DNA of 64,000 nucleotides from Flavobacterium supellecticarium (GCF_004801375.1 NZ_SSNZ01000005.1:124001-188000); one strand, 5' to 3'; numbered from the stretch's first letter, positions 18,781-28,834 are shown. Translations and numbers: made by a program. The notes: generated by a model from the sequence alone, not told the origin.

Positions 18781-19338
18781 TTATGACTGGTTTCTTTCCC
18801 GAATTCGTTTGTACAGCTTATACCCTAACATGAGCAGGATCGAAAATACAAAAATTCCGATTACACCATAAATCCAATTCAGCGCGTCTTTTAAAATAAC
18901 CAAAAACACTACCGCAAACAGGATAAGCGTCGCGCCTTCGTTCCATATTCTAAAAAAAGCCGACGTATGGCGAATTTCATTGCGTTGTAATTGCAAAAAA
19001 ATCTGATGGCATTTTAAATGATACCCGTACAACAGGAACACAAATCCCAATTTTACATGCATCCACGGCATCTGTAACCAGGCATTGCCCAACGTTGTAA
19101 AAAACAACATCCAAAAAGCAAAAACACTAGCCAGTATGGCCGAAGGCCAGGTAATAATATACCACAAACGGTAGGACATCAATTGATACTGTTTGATCAG
19201 TATCTCTTTTTCCGGCGACGGTTTATCTTTTGCCTCAGCATGATAAACGAATAACCGAACGATATAAAAAAGCCCCGCAAACCATGTGATTACAAAGATG
19301 AGATGCAGGGACTTTATATAATTATAATATTCTTCCAT
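18781..19338 (-). CDS. hemJ: protoporphyrinogen IX oxidase HemJ
   Basis: Inner-membrane protein of 185 aa with about four to five helices, HemJ/UPF0093 family. HemJ oxidises protoporphyrinogen IX to protoporphyrin IX. The conserved His and Arg are in SLHLIFVITWFAGLFYIVRL (first helix). It sits between hemH and the kinase with no gap, in the right place for the step before ferrochelatase. CopD-like proteins look similar, but the hem context settles it. Confidence 0.88.
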   Translation of the reverse strand: MEEYYNYIKSLHLIFVITWFAGLFYIVRLFVYHAEAKDKPSPEKEILIKQYQLMSYRLWYIITWPSAILASVFAFWMLFFTTLGNAWLQMPWMHVKLGFVFLLYGYHLKCHQIFLQLQRNEIRHTSAFFRIWNEGATLILFAVVFLVILKDALNWIYGVIGIFVFSILLMLGYKLYKRIRERNQS

Positions 19339-20364
19339 CTAAATGGCGTTATTTTTAGACCAGTCTTTAATCCAGTTGCTCATCGTGTCAACCCAATTGT
19401 CGTCGTCATTTAAACACGGTATCGCCAAAAAGTTTTCGCCACCGTGTTCTTTAAACTGATGGTTGGCTTCCATCGCAATTTCTTCCAGCGTCTCCAAACA
19501 ATCGGCTACGAAAGCCGGCGTTACAACGGCCAGATTTTTAATGCCCTTTTCCGGCATTTTATTGATCTCAATATCGGTATACGGTTCCAACCATTTGTCA
19601 CCGGACAAACGCGATTGAAACGTCTGACTGTATTTTTCTTTTGGGATATTTAATAGTTCCACCACCTGCCTTGTCGTTTCAAAACACTGGTGGCGGTAAC
19701 AGAATTCGTGTGCCGGTGATGGCGTATTACAACAGCTTCCATCGATTTTACAATGCGATTTGGTTACATCGGTTTTACGGATATGACGCTCCGGAATACC
19801 GTGGTACGAAAACAATAAATGATCGTATGCAAAACCTTCCAGATGCTTTTTAATCGAATCGGCCAGATTCTGGATATAATCCTTTTTATTGTAAAAAGCC
19901 GGTACGATGGTAAACTTCATTTGCGGGAAATGCTTTTGGCGTAATTCTTCGGCCAATACCAAAATGGTTGTGGTCGATGCCATCGCATGTTGCGGATATA
20001 ATGGAAACAACAGTACTTCTGTTACGCCTTTATCGGCCAATTCCTGTAAACCACTTAAAATGGAAGGATTTCCATAACGCATAGCCAATGCTACCGGAAG
20101 TTCCACTCTTTCCTGTACTTTTTTATGCGTACGCTTGGAAAGTACAATTAAAGGCGAACCTTCTTCCCACCATATTTTTTTATACGCTTCCGACGAACGC
20201 TCCGGGCGTTTTCTCAGGATAATCCCTCTTACCAGTAAGGCGCGTAGTAAAAAAGGTACATCGATTACATATTTATCCATTAAGAATTCATCCAGATACG
20301 GCTTTACATCTTTCGGCTCCGGACTTTCCGGCGAACCCAGGTTTACTAACAATACTCCTTTCAT
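19339..20364 (-). CDS. hemH: ferrochelatase
   Basis: Cytoplasmic or membrane-associated HemH of 341 aa, inserting Fe(II) into protoporphyrin IX. It shows the N-terminal LLVNLGSPESPEPKDVKPYL, the active-site His in LLFSYHGIPERHI (about 192-204) and the conserved ELLLFPLYPQ-like strand (EVLLFPLYPQHA). Cys residues near HCKIDGSCC (about 212-220) recall Fe-S-binding ferrochelatases; this is worth noting but not proof of a cluster. First gene of the leftward operon hemH-hemJ-kinase-crotonase. Confidence 0.95.
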   Translation of the reverse strand: MKGVLLVNLGSPESPEPKDVKPYLDEFLMDKYVIDVPFLLRALLVRGIILRKRPERSSEAYKKIWWEEGSPLIVLSKRTHKKVQERVELPVALAMRYGNPSILSGLQELADKGVTEVLLFPLYPQHAMASTTTILVLAEELRQKHFPQMKFTIVPAFYNKKDYIQNLADSIKKHLEGFAYDHLLFSYHGIPERHIRKTDVTKSHCKIDGSCCNTPSPAHEFCYRHQCFETTRQVVELLNIPKEKYSQTFQSRLSGDKWLEPYTDIEINKMPEKGIKNLAVVTPAFVADCLETLEEIAMEANHQFKEHGGENFLAIPCLNDDDNWVDTMSNWIKDWSKNNAI

Positions 20365-20455
20365 AGATCTTTTTTTCGCAAAATTATCGGCTTGCGAAGT
20401 ATTTTATGGTTTCTATTAATCTCTTTTTTTAATACTCCTATAACTACTTTATATA

Positions 20456-21328
20456 TTAAGAACTGATATTGATCGACATCAGGTATTTTTTGGGCGTCGT
20501 TCCGAATTTCTTTTTAAAAGCCGAAATAAAATGACTCGCCGTACTATATCCTATCTTCAATCCGACTTCATTTACATTATACGAACCGCTATCCAGCAAT
20601 TTTCGCGCATATTCCATTTTATAGTCAAATAGAAAACTGTATACCGAATCACCATAAATCTGTTTGAATCCCATTTTAAGTTTTTTCAGATTTAAGCCCA
20701 CCTGATCGGCCAATTCCTGTAATCCTGGTGGCTCCGCCATATTGGCCAACACAATGTCTTTGGCTTTCCGGATCTTTAATACGTTCTCTTCGTCAATCAG
20801 AAACGGACATTGTTCGGCATCGGGATCTTCGCTTCGGTTAAAAAACAAACTCAGCAATTCGTATCCTTTACCTTTATAATATAGCTTTTTAATGGACGGA
20901 TTCAGGTTATAATTAAAAATCTGATTCAGTACAATCGCCATCGACGGACTGATATTTTCTTCCTTATAATATTTTTTATCCCGGTTTTCATCGCTAAGAA
21001 ACGGAATATATTCGGCTTCGGACGAAAATAACGCGTGGAATTTCTGAATCGAAATCAATACCGATACCACCCACGAATGTGGTTCGATGGTTAAATGTAA
21101 CGGCAATTCCTTTTGCGGATTGTAAAGCAACAGTGATTTTTCCTCAACCAGATCCAGGCCATAACTCCCCTGATTAAACAAAAACTTCGCTTTTCCCTTC
21201 AGTCCAAAATGAAACTGGATCAACCCCATACTCACCGGACGTTCAAACTTTACAACTTCATTCGTATCATTCTGAAAACGAATTAAAAAAAAGTCTTCTT
21301 CAATTTTTATGTCTTCCTGAGAACCCAT
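20456..21328 (-). CDS. AraC-family transcriptional regulator
   Basis: 290-aa regulator with a cupin-like N-terminal half and a C-terminal AraC HTH pair: LQELADQVGLNLKKLKMGFKQIYG and NVNEVGLKIGYSTASHFISAFKKKFGTTPKKY. Acidic start MGSQEDIKIEEDFF. It diverges from hemA across a 220-bp region, and hemH lies just beyond it. Regulation of heme genes is a fair inference from position. The effector is unknown. Confidence 0.85.
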   Translation of the reverse strand: MGSQEDIKIEEDFFLIRFQNDTNEVVKFERPVSMGLIQFHFGLKGKAKFLFNQGSYGLDLVEEKSLLLYNPQKELPLHLTIEPHSWVVSVLISIQKFHALFSSEAEYIPFLSDENRDKKYYKEENISPSMAIVLNQIFNYNLNPSIKKLYYKGKGYELLSLFFNRSEDPDAEQCPFLIDEENVLKIRKAKDIVLANMAEPPGLQELADQVGLNLKKLKMGFKQIYGDSVYSFLFDYKMEYARKLLDSGSYNVNEVGLKIGYSTASHFISAFKKKFGTTPKKYLMSINISS

Positions 21329-21421
21329 AGCGGTATTTTTTCGTATATAAATAAAAACCCACGGATTTTCTTTATTTAGAATAATTCCAAATAAAAATTA
21401 CGTAAGGCATTGATTTCGCTA

Positions 21422-21429
21422 CAAATTTA
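21422..21429 (-). promoter_or_regulatory. -7 promoter box of the AraC-family gene
   Basis: The minus strand reads TAAATTTG, fitting TAnnTTTG, about 93 nt before the ATG. Confidence 0.35.
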
Positions 21430-21523
21430 AAAGATTTTGAGCAGACAATCCTATTTTAGTTTAAAATATCTCGAAGCGATACAAAAAGACCTTTGAGCGT
21501 TATTTTTATAAATCAGATAGTAA

Positions 21524-21545
21524 TACTTTTGTTTAACTTTAGATT
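21524..21545 (+). promoter_or_regulatory. -7 box of the hemA operon plus TTTAGATT element
   Basis: TACTTTTG (21524-21531) fits TAnnTTTG. TTTAGATT (21538-21545) follows it and is the reverse complement of the AATCTAAA element found before feoA and a TonB receptor. Confidence 0.45.
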
Positions 21546-21557
21546 AAAGTGGAAAAA

Positions 21558-22817
21558 ATGGAGAACAATACAATATCGAAGCATCCAACTTTTTATGCCG
21601 TTGGATTGAGTTACAAGAAAGCGGATGCCGAGATGAGAGGGAAATTCAGCCTTGACAATGAGGCGAAAAACAACTTACTGATTCAAGCCAAAAACGATGG
21701 CCTTGACGCCATGATCGTTACCTCTACCTGTAACCGAACCGAAATTTACGGTTATGCACAACACCCTTTTCAGTTAATAAAATTACTTTGCGAAAACAGT
21801 CAGGGTACTATCGAAGATTTTCAGAAAGTAGCCTACGTCTATAAAAACAACGAAGCCATTAACCATATGTTTCGTGTCGGAACCGGATTGGATAGTCAGA
21901 TTTTAGGTGATTTCGAAATTATCAGTCAGCTGAAAAATGCTTTTATTGAATCTAAAAATCATACCTTAGTCAATAATTTTCTGGAACGTTTGATCAACGC
22001 TGTAATCCAGTCCAGCAAACGTATCAAAAATGAAACCGAGATCAGTTCCGGTGCTACTTCCGTTTCGTTTGCCGCCGTACAATATATTATGAATAATGTT
22101 CCGGACATCAGTTCGAAAAACATTTTATTGTTCGGAACCGGTAAAATAGGACGGAATACCTGTGAAAATCTGGTTAAACATACCAAAAATGATCATATCA
22201 CACTGATCAACAGAACCAAAGATAAAGCGGAAAAAATTGCCGGTAAATTCAATCTGATTGTAAAAGATTATGCCGACCTGCAATTGGAAATTCAAAAAGC
22301 CGATGTGCTTGTTGTCGCTACCGGAGCACAAAATCCAACAATCGACAAAGCCATTTTAAATCTGAAAAAACCATTGTTGATTCTGGATTTATCGGTACCC
22401 AAAAATGTACACGAAAATGTAAAAGAATTATCGGATGTGACATTGGTACACATGGATCATCTTTCGCAAATGACCGATGAGACCCTGGAAAACCGCAAAA
22501 AACACATTCCGGCAGCCGAGGCCATTATCGAAGAAATAAAAGAAGAATTCTTTAACTGGACCAAAGCCCGAAAATTTGCGCCAACCATTCATGCGTTAAA
22601 AGAAAAACTCAACACGATTAAAGAAAGTGAATTGAATTTTCAACGCAAAAAATTCGATAACTTCGACGAGGAGCAGGCTGAAATTATCAGTACCCGCATT
22701 ATACAGAAAATAACCACCCATTTTGCCAATCATCTGAAAGACAACAATACCATGGTCGACGAAAGTATCGAATGGATTGAAAAAATTTTCCAGATAGAAA
22801 CTGCTAAAAATGAATAA
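21558..22817 (+). CDS. hemA: glutamyl-tRNA reductase
   Basis: First enzyme of C5-pathway heme synthesis: glutamyl-tRNA(Glu) to glutamate semialdehyde with NADPH. The catalytic Cys is in TSTCNRTE (Cys58 from this start). The Rossmann motif GTGKIG is near residues 190-195, and the C-terminal helical dimerisation domain is complete. 419 aa. A GTG at 21549 in frame would add three residues; the ATG fits family N-termini better. The stop overlaps hemC by eight bases. No GTR-type hemL lies in the window. Confidence 0.94.
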   Translation: MENNTISKHPTFYAVGLSYKKADAEMRGKFSLDNEAKNNLLIQAKNDGLDAMIVTSTCNRTEIYGYAQHPFQLIKLLCENSQGTIEDFQKVAYVYKNNEAINHMFRVGTGLDSQILGDFEIISQLKNAFIESKNHTLVNNFLERLINAVIQSSKRIKNETEISSGATSVSFAAVQYIMNNVPDISSKNILLFGTGKIGRNTCENLVKHTKNDHITLINRTKDKAEKIAGKFNLIVKDYADLQLEIQKADVLVVATGAQNPTIDKAILNLKKPLLILDLSVPKNVHENVKELSDVTLVHMDHLSQMTDETLENRKKHIPAAEAIIEEIKEEFFNWTKARKFAPTIHALKEKLNTIKESELNFQRKKFDNFDEEQAEIISTRIIQKITTHFANHLKDNNTMVDESIEWIEKIFQIETAKNE

Positions 22818-23727
22818 AACAATACGCATTGGTACGCGCGACAGTGAGCTGGCGTTATGGCAGGCGCACACCGTGGCCAAAAAACTAAACGACTTAGGAT
22901 ATCCTACAGAAATTGTCGCCGTAAAATCTACAGGCGACATTATTTTGGATAAACCTTTGTATGAATTGGGCATCACCGGTATTTTTACCAAAACACTGGA
23001 CATTGCTATGATCAAAGGCGAAGTAGACATTGCCGTTCATTCGATGAAAGATGTTCCAACAGCACTTCCAACCGGAATTGTTCAGGCAGCCGTTTTGGAA
23101 CGCGCGAATACTGTTGACATTTTAGTCCACAAAGGAAACCTTGATTTTTTAAACGGCAACGGAATTATTGCCACCGGAAGTCTGCGTCGTAAAGCACAAT
23201 GGCTTCATAAATATCCAACGCATGAAGTGGTCGATTTACGCGGAAATGTAAACACCCGCATGCAAAAATTACACGACAATAACTGGAACGGTGCTGTTTT
23301 TGCCGCAGCCGGATTGGAACGCATCAACCTAAAACCCGATACTTATATCGATTTAGACTGGATGACTCCTGCTCCTGCGCAAGGTGCAATGGTTGTTGTT
23401 GCTATGGAAAATGACACTTTTTGTCGTGAGGCTGTAGCGAAATTAAACCATACCGAAACCGAAATCTGTACGCATATCGAACGCCAATTCCTACGAGAAC
23501 TGGAAGGCGGATGTACCGCTCCGATTGGTGCTTTGTCAACCGTTACCGAAAATACCATCACTTTTAAAGGAGTCTTATTTTCCCTGGACGGAACCGAAAA
23601 ACACGAGATTGAAAAAGTGGTATCTTTGGACGACTACCGCGATTTAGGTCAAAAAGCGGCTCGCGAAGTCCTGGATAACGGTGGAAGTGCCCTAATGGCG
23701 GTTATCAAAAAAACATTACAAAAATAA
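22810..23727 (+). CDS. hemC: hydroxymethylbilane synthase
   Basis: Porphobilinogen deaminase of 305 aa, which joins four porphobilinogens. It has the N-terminal IRIGTRDSELALWQA, VHSMKDVPT (about 77-85) and the dipyrromethane-cofactor Cys235 in EGGCTAPIG. The stop shares one base with the ATG of hemD. Its place between hemA and hemD is the usual pathway order. Confidence 0.96.
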   Translation: MNKTIRIGTRDSELALWQAHTVAKKLNDLGYPTEIVAVKSTGDIILDKPLYELGITGIFTKTLDIAMIKGEVDIAVHSMKDVPTALPTGIVQAAVLERANTVDILVHKGNLDFLNGNGIIATGSLRRKAQWLHKYPTHEVVDLRGNVNTRMQKLHDNNWNGAVFAAAGLERINLKPDTYIDLDWMTPAPAQGAMVVVAMENDTFCREAVAKLNHTETEICTHIERQFLRELEGGCTAPIGALSTVTENTITFKGVLFSLDGTEKHEIEKVVSLDDYRDLGQKAAREVLDNGGSALMAVIKKTLQK

Positions 23728-24404
23728 TGCCCGAACCGATTCGTATCCTCAGCACCAAAAAGCTTCTGTCCAACCAGAAGCAATACTTGCTTAATGCCGG
23801 TTTTGCGGTAGTCGAATCGGATTTTATCAAAACGGAAGACCTGGCTTTTTCCATGCCGACTCTCCACGATTTCCTGTTATTTACCAGTCAGAATGCGGTT
23901 CACAGTGTGTTGAAACACGCCGATCTGACGACCTTACAACATAAAAACGTTTTTTGCGTTGGCCTAAAAACCAAAGCCTTACTCGAAGCAAACGGTTTCA
24001 CCGTAATTACCTGTACCGGATATGCCGCCGAGTTGGCCGATTATATTACGGAGCATCATCCGCAAGCGAGTTTTACCTTTTTTAATGGTAACTTGCGTCG
24101 GGATACGCTACCGGATGCCTTGCATCAGGCCGGAATCACTTTTAACGAAGTGACCGTATATGCGACTGTATTAACTCCTCATCCGATACAAACCAAAGCC
24201 GTTGGCATCTTGTTTTTTAGTCCGTCGGGTGTTGAAAGTTATGTACAAGAAAATAGCATTACCGACGAAATATGCTTTTGCATCGGAACAACAACCGCCG
24301 AAGCATTGGAAAATCGATCACAAAACGTTATTATTGCCAATCAGCCTACCATTGAAAATACGATAATTCAATGTCTTAATTACTTTAAATCCGTACAGTC
24401 ATGA
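23727..24404 (+). CDS. hemD: uroporphyrinogen-III synthase
   Basis: 225-aa HemD-family protein that closes and inverts ring D of hydroxymethylbilane. The family is poorly conserved; support comes from LLFTSQNAVHSVLK, CVGLKTKALLEANG and LFFSPSGVESY, and from its overlap with hemC. The stop overlaps the ATG of the acetyltransferase by four bases (ATGA). Confidence 0.9.
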   Translation: MPEPIRILSTKKLLSNQKQYLLNAGFAVVESDFIKTEDLAFSMPTLHDFLLFTSQNAVHSVLKHADLTTLQHKNVFCVGLKTKALLEANGFTVITCTGYAAELADYITEHHPQASFTFFNGNLRRDTLPDALHQAGITFNEVTVYATVLTPHPIQTKAVGILFFSPSGVESYVQENSITDEICFCIGTTTAEALENRSQNVIIANQPTIENTIIQCLNYFKSVQS

Positions 24405-24913
24405 ATTATCTTTTAGAAAATCAGGAAACAAACCGCTTAGTATTCCGAAAACTAAACCCTTCGGATTTCGAAAACTGGCTACCGTATCATAACGATACCG
24501 AAGCCATCGAATTTTACAATAACGGAAAAGCTCCCGAAGAAGCCTGTAAACAATGGTTTGACGAACAATTTTTACGATACGAACAGCAATCCGGTGGTTT
24601 GAATGTCCTGATCGACAAAAAAAGTAAGGCCATTATCGGACAATGCGGATTGGAACCCGATGCGAACGATCCGAACAAAGTAGTACTTCGTTTTGCACTC
24701 CTTCCGAAATTCCGCGATAAAGGTTATGCCGAAGAAGCCTTGCAACTTTGCATTAAAACGGCTTTTGACACCATGAAAATCAAAGCGCTATTCGCCTATG
24801 TAAGCCCAGCTGATCAGGAACGGGAAGACATTTTCAGTGAATTGGGTATGGAATGGGAAGATACCGACATTGTAAACCACACCATTGTCAATATATTTAA
24901 AATAAAGAAATAA
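24401..24913 (+). CDS. GNAT-family N-acetyltransferase
   Basis: 170-aa RimJ/RimL-like acetyltransferase. The acetyl-CoA-binding part is [18 protein letters not shown] (about 104-121). It overlaps hemD and precedes hemE, so it is carried in the heme operon. This insertion is common in flavobacteria, but the substrate is unknown. Confidence 0.85.
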   Translation: MNYLLENQETNRLVFRKLNPSDFENWLPYHNDTEAIEFYNNGKAPEEACKQWFDEQFLRYEQQSGGLNVLIDKKSKAIIGQCGLEPDANDPNKVVLRFALLPKFRDKGYAEEALQLCIKTAFDTMKIKALFAYVSPADQEREDIFSELGMEWEDTDIVNHTIVNIFKIKK

Positions 24914-24948
24914 GCAATCGGATAGACGATTGTTCAAAACAACAGATT

Positions 24949-25974
24949 ATGATACAGAACGATTTATTTTTAAGAGCTTTAAAAGGAGAAACCGTGGAAA
25001 GACCACCGGTATGGATGATGCGTCAGGCGGGTCGTTATTTACCGGAATTCCGGGCATTGCGCGACAAATATGATTTTTTCACTCGTTGTAAAACTCCCGA
25101 ATTGGCTGCTGAAATAACCGTTCAGCCGATCCGTATTGTAAAACCCGATGCAGCGATCCTTTTTTCGGATATCCTTGTTGTTCCACAAGCAATGGGAATT
25201 GATGTAGAACTAAAAGACAATTTAGGCCCAATTATCCCAAATCCGATTCGTTCGGCTGCCGATGTGGCTAAAGTTTACAATCCGGATATTCAAGAATCGT
25301 TAGGCTATGTGATGGATGCGATCAAACTGACCAAGGAAATGCTAAACAATGAAGTACCCCTGATCGGTTTTGCTGGTTCACCGTGGACAATCTTCTGTTA
25401 TGCTGTAGAAGGAAAAGGTTCGAAAAGTTTCGATACCGCCAAAGGGTTTTGCTTTTCGCAACCGGAAGCGGCGCATGCTTTATTGCAAAAGATCACCGAT
25501 ACTACGATTGCCTATCTGATCGAAAAAGTAAAAACCGGAGTAAATGCGGTTCAGATTTTTGATAGCTGGGGCGGAATGCTATCACCAGTAGACTATCAGG
25601 AGTTTTCATGGCGTTACATCAACCAGATTGTAGAAGCATTGGCGCCACACACCGAAGTGATTGTTTTTGGAAAAGGTTGTTGGTTTGCATTAAACGAAAT
25701 GTCCAAAAGCAAGGCTTCTGCCATAGGAGTAGATTGGACGTGTTCGCCGCAAAATGCGCGTTACCTGACTGGTGGAAACATCACCTTACAAGGAAACTTT
25801 GATCCTTCGCGTTTGTTATCACCTATTCCAACCATCAAAAAAATGGTACACGAGATGATCAATGCATTCGGAAAAGACAAATACATCGTGAACCTTGGAC
25901 ATGGTATTTTACCGAATATTCCTGTTGATCATGCCAAAGCGTTTGTCGAAGCGGTAAAAGAATATCAAAAATAA
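24949..25974 (+). CDS. hemE: uroporphyrinogen decarboxylase
   Basis: Cytoplasmic HemE of 341 aa, converting uroporphyrinogen III to coproporphyrinogen III. The signature [16 protein letters not shown] is at about residues 20-35. The catalytic Asp is in [14 protein letters not shown] (about 70-83), and the second signature [16 protein letters not shown] (about 139-154) is intact. It lies 35 bases after the acetyltransferase. Confidence 0.96.
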   Translation: MIQNDLFLRALKGETVERPPVWMMRQAGRYLPEFRALRDKYDFFTRCKTPELAAEITVQPIRIVKPDAAILFSDILVVPQAMGIDVELKDNLGPIIPNPIRSAADVAKVYNPDIQESLGYVMDAIKLTKEMLNNEVPLIGFAGSPWTIFCYAVEGKGSKSFDTAKGFCFSQPEAAHALLQKITDTTIAYLIEKVKTGVNAVQIFDSWGGMLSPVDYQEFSWRYINQIVEALAPHTEVIVFGKGCWFALNEMSKSKASAIGVDWTCSPQNARYLTGGNITLQGNFDPSRLLSPIPTIKKMVHEMINAFGKDKYIVNLGHGILPNIPVDHAKAFVEAVKEYQK

Positions 25975-26008
25975 AAAAAGTATCCCCTAATAAATTCCCC
26001 TTTCCCCC

Positions 26009-26563
26009 GTGACATACAAAAACATGCTTTACCTGTTGGTTTGCCTGATAACTGCGGTTACTTTCGGTCAGACCCGTATTAAAGGGAATATTGCGACGGC
26101 TTTGGCGGCCATTCCGAATTTTGGCATTGAAACCAAAATCGGTGAGAAAATGACGTTCCAATTCGATGCGACCGCTTCTTTCTGGAAATCGGTCAAAGGG
26201 AGTCCATTGGAATTCACGTTGGCTTTTGCAGAAGTCCGCTATTATACCAAAGATATTAATAAAGGTTTTTTTGTTGGTGCGCACGTTGGTGGAAGTCAGT
26301 ATAAAATCCAAAAATGGGATTACCTTCATTGGGATTATTATCAGGAAGGTTTTGGGGTAATGCTCGGTGCTACTGTTGGCTATTTGTATCCGATAAATGA
26401 TCATTTTAGTCTGGAATTATTTTTAGGTGGCGGGAATCACCAGGGCTTTTATAAAGGTTATAAAATAACAACGAACGAACGAATAGATGGCACTGAGAAA
26501 TACAATAAAAGTGGTGAGTTTCTTCCGTATCGCGGAGGTTTAATGTTGGTTTATAAATTATAA
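26009..26563 (+). CDS. DUF3575 outer-membrane beta-barrel protein
   Basis: Predicted secreted protein of 184 aa, all-beta with alternating aromatic strands and a C-terminal LMLVYKL typical of small barrels; it fits DUF3575. A GTG start at 26009 gives a signal peptide with an early Lys (cleaved near TFG-Q). An internal ATG at 26024 is possible but would leave no positive N-terminus. Its stop overlaps the hemF ATG (TAATG), so it is translated with hemF. Function unknown. Confidence 0.7.
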   Translation: MTYKNMLYLLVCLITAVTFGQTRIKGNIATALAAIPNFGIETKIGEKMTFQFDATASFWKSVKGSPLEFTLAFAEVRYYTKDINKGFFVGAHVGGSQYKIQKWDYLHWDYYQEGFGVMLGATVGYLYPINDHFSLELFLGGGNHQGFYKGYKITTNERIDGTEKYNKSGEFLPYRGGLMLVYKL

Positions 26564-27471
26564 TGATGAAAGAACAATTTTACAAATACATACAAAATTT
26601 ACAGGATACCATTACCGCTGCATTGGAAAAAGCCGACGGTAAGGCTGTTTTTCATCAGGATATCTGGGAACGTCCCGAAGGCGGAGGCGGCAGAACCCGT
26701 GTGATCGAAAATGGTAACGTATTCGAAAAAGGCGGCGTTAATATTTCTGCCGTTCACGGACCTCTTCCTGCGGCGATGCAAGCCTATTTTAATGTAGGTG
26801 ACGTTGATTTTTTTGCCTGTGGTTTGAGTTTGGTTCTTCACCCCAAAAATCCGATGGTGCCAACGGTTCATGCGAACTGGCGTTATTTCGAAATGTATGA
26901 TAAAGACGGAAACGTTATCAACCAATGGTTTGGTGGCGGACAAGATTTAACACCTTATTACCTGTTTGAAGAAGACGCCCGACACTTCCATCAGGTTTGT
27001 AAAACGGCCTGCGACAAACACAATCCAACATTTTACGATCAGTTTAAAAAACAATGTGATGCCTATTTCTGGAATGCACATCGTGAGGAGGCCAGAGGAA
27101 TCGGCGGACTTTTCTTTGATCATTGCAAAGCCACCGAAACAATGACCATGGAGCAATGGTATGCTTTTGTTACCGAAGTTGGAAACAGCTTTTTGGAGGC
27201 TTATCTTCCAATTGTTGAAAAACGAAAAACGCTGGATTATACACCGGAAAACAGAATCTGGCAGGAAATCCGACGTGGCCGTTATGTGGAATTCAACCTT
27301 GTACACGACAAAGGAACCTTGTTTGGATTGAAAACCAATGGTCGTATCGAAAGTATTTTAATGAGCTTACCGCCACATGTTCAGTGGGTTTACGATCATC
27401 ACCCGGAAAAAGACAGTGTTGAAGAACAGTTGCTTTCCGTTTTAAAAACACCCGTTGACTGGCTAAAATAG
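26563..27471 (+). CDS. hemF: oxygen-dependent coproporphyrinogen III oxidase
   Basis: Cytoplasmic HemF of 302 aa, making protoporphyrinogen IX from coproporphyrinogen III with O2. Conserved blocks FFACGLSLVLHPKNPMVPTVHANWRY-like (about 83-108), GGGQDLTPYY (about 125-134) and the C-terminal RYVEFNLVHDKGTLFGLKT-like loop are all complete. HemF rather than HemN points to aerobic life. hemB, which in related genomes often follows close by, is displaced to 49.5 kb here. Confidence 0.96.
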   Translation: MMKEQFYKYIQNLQDTITAALEKADGKAVFHQDIWERPEGGGGRTRVIENGNVFEKGGVNISAVHGPLPAAMQAYFNVGDVDFFACGLSLVLHPKNPMVPTVHANWRYFEMYDKDGNVINQWFGGGQDLTPYYLFEEDARHFHQVCKTACDKHNPTFYDQFKKQCDAYFWNAHREEARGIGGLFFDHCKATETMTMEQWYAFVTEVGNSFLEAYLPIVEKRKTLDYTPENRIWQEIRRGRYVEFNLVHDKGTLFGLKTNGRIESILMSLPPHVQWVYDHHPEKDSVEEQLLSVLKTPVDWLK

Positions 27472-27535
27472 TTTTTTGTAACTTGCAGGCTTAAATCGAT
27501 TCATGACCGATACGCTAATCATTCCCCACTAACCG

Positions 27536-28582
27536 ATGGATTTTAGAAAACTTGTTTTCATCGGATATTGCATATTCCTGTCGACTTTTGCTTTTTCACA
27601 AAATGATTCCATTCAAGAAGTTACGCAAAAGTATGACACGCTGTATCGTGTCAATTATGCTAATAAAATGATCTGCAAACTGAATATCGATTCCGATATT
27701 AACAATCTGTATATCCGCAATGTCAAGGAAAAATCGGAAAATAAATTTATTCCGAATGAGATTTTTAAGCTCCGTTTTTCATTTGACTATCGGTTTTTAG
27801 GACTAACGGTTTCTTTTTCGCCCAGTTTCTTTCCGGGTAATAACGATAATGCCGTCAAAGGGAATACTTTAATTTTGGATTTAGGTTTTAAATTTTTCTA
27901 TTCCGACCGACTTCGACAGGAGATTATCTATAAAAACGTACAGGGGTATTATTTGGTCGATCCGGATAATGATACCCTTATCGAGGCTTTCCCTCAAATG
28001 AAAGTGAATACCTATGGCGGAAAAACATTCTTTATTGTTAACCCTAATTTTTCCTATCGCGCCTACGAATCCCAAACGGAACGGCAAATGAAAAGCGTGG
28101 GTTCTTTTATTCCAAGCATTTATTATGCCTACAATACACTGGAAACCAATGCCGATAATAGCAGTAAGCTCTTTATCGATAAGATTTATTCCTATGATGT
28201 GATCGTTCAGGCCGGCTATATGTACAATCTGGTATTGGACAAAAAATGGTTTGCCACAGCCGGATTACATCCCGGAATCGGCTATAATCATTCCAAAAAC
28301 TTTTATCACAACAATCAAAGCAGTCAGGAATTAGAAAAAAATTCGCAAGGTATTAATATTAACATCGATGCCAACCTCGCTTTGGGCTTTAACAACAGTA
28401 ACTTCTTTTCCGGCTTCAAAGCCAATTACCGGAATTTTAACTACATCAACGAACTGAATACGGAATTTATCAGTAGCCGTATCGGATTCGATTTTTTTAT
28501 CGGATATCGCTTTAAAGAATCCAAACCCATTAAAAAAGTTTTTCAAAAAATCGAAAAACAATTGGACAGACTTCCGATATAA
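27536..28582 (+). CDS. DUF4421 family protein
   Basis: Secreted protein of 348 aa with a signal peptide (ends AFS-Q near residue 20) and a beta-rich body fitting DUF4421, probably an outer-membrane barrel. It ends with a Lys-rich, weakly amphipathic tail. It lies 64 bases after hemF and is the last gene before the RiPP locus. Function unknown. Confidence 0.65.
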   Translation: MDFRKLVFIGYCIFLSTFAFSQNDSIQEVTQKYDTLYRVNYANKMICKLNIDSDINNLYIRNVKEKSENKFIPNEIFKLRFSFDYRFLGLTVSFSPSFFPGNNDNAVKGNTLILDLGFKFFYSDRLRQEIIYKNVQGYYLVDPDNDTLIEAFPQMKVNTYGGKTFFIVNPNFSYRAYESQTERQMKSVGSFIPSIYYAYNTLETNADNSSKLFIDKIYSYDVIVQAGYMYNLVLDKKWFATAGLHPGIGYNHSKNFYHNNQSSQELEKNSQGININIDANLALGFNNSNFFSGFKANYRNFNYINELNTEFISSRIGFDFFIGYRFKESKPIKKVFQKIEKQLDRLPI

Positions 28583-28834
28583 TTCGTCAAAAAACACCTT
28601 TTTATCCCTTTTTTAGGGATGCTGTTTTGCACCTCTTTTCCTTTCGAAAGGACAACTTTCCTCCTTTTTCACTGTATGCTTCCAAAAGCAGCTTCTCAAA
28701 ACCAAAAATAATATAATTTATTGCAAATCAGCATTTTAAAACCTTAAAAACCAGTCATTTTTTATAAATTTCGGGTTCCTTCACTTGTGTACGCTATATA
28801 TTATTCGTTGTTTTGGATCAAAACCCACACGATT
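28583..28834 (+). other. intergenic region with the RiPP operon promoter
   Basis: No gene is seen. A small hairpin ATCCC/GGGAT at about 28604-28620 may mark the end of the DUF4421 transcript. The right part holds the shared RiPP promoter at 28758-28815. Confidence 0.6.
28758..28815 (+). promoter_or_regulatory. RiPP regulon promoter 1 (transport/modification operon)
   Basis: TTTTTTATAAATTTCGG (28758-28774), then exactly 33 nt, then the -7-like TTGTTTTG (28808-28815). A -33 TTG lies about 10 nt after the motif. The stretch up to the start codon resembles the region before the precursor at 49179, including CTTCACTT and AAAACCCACAC. Confidence 0.7.
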
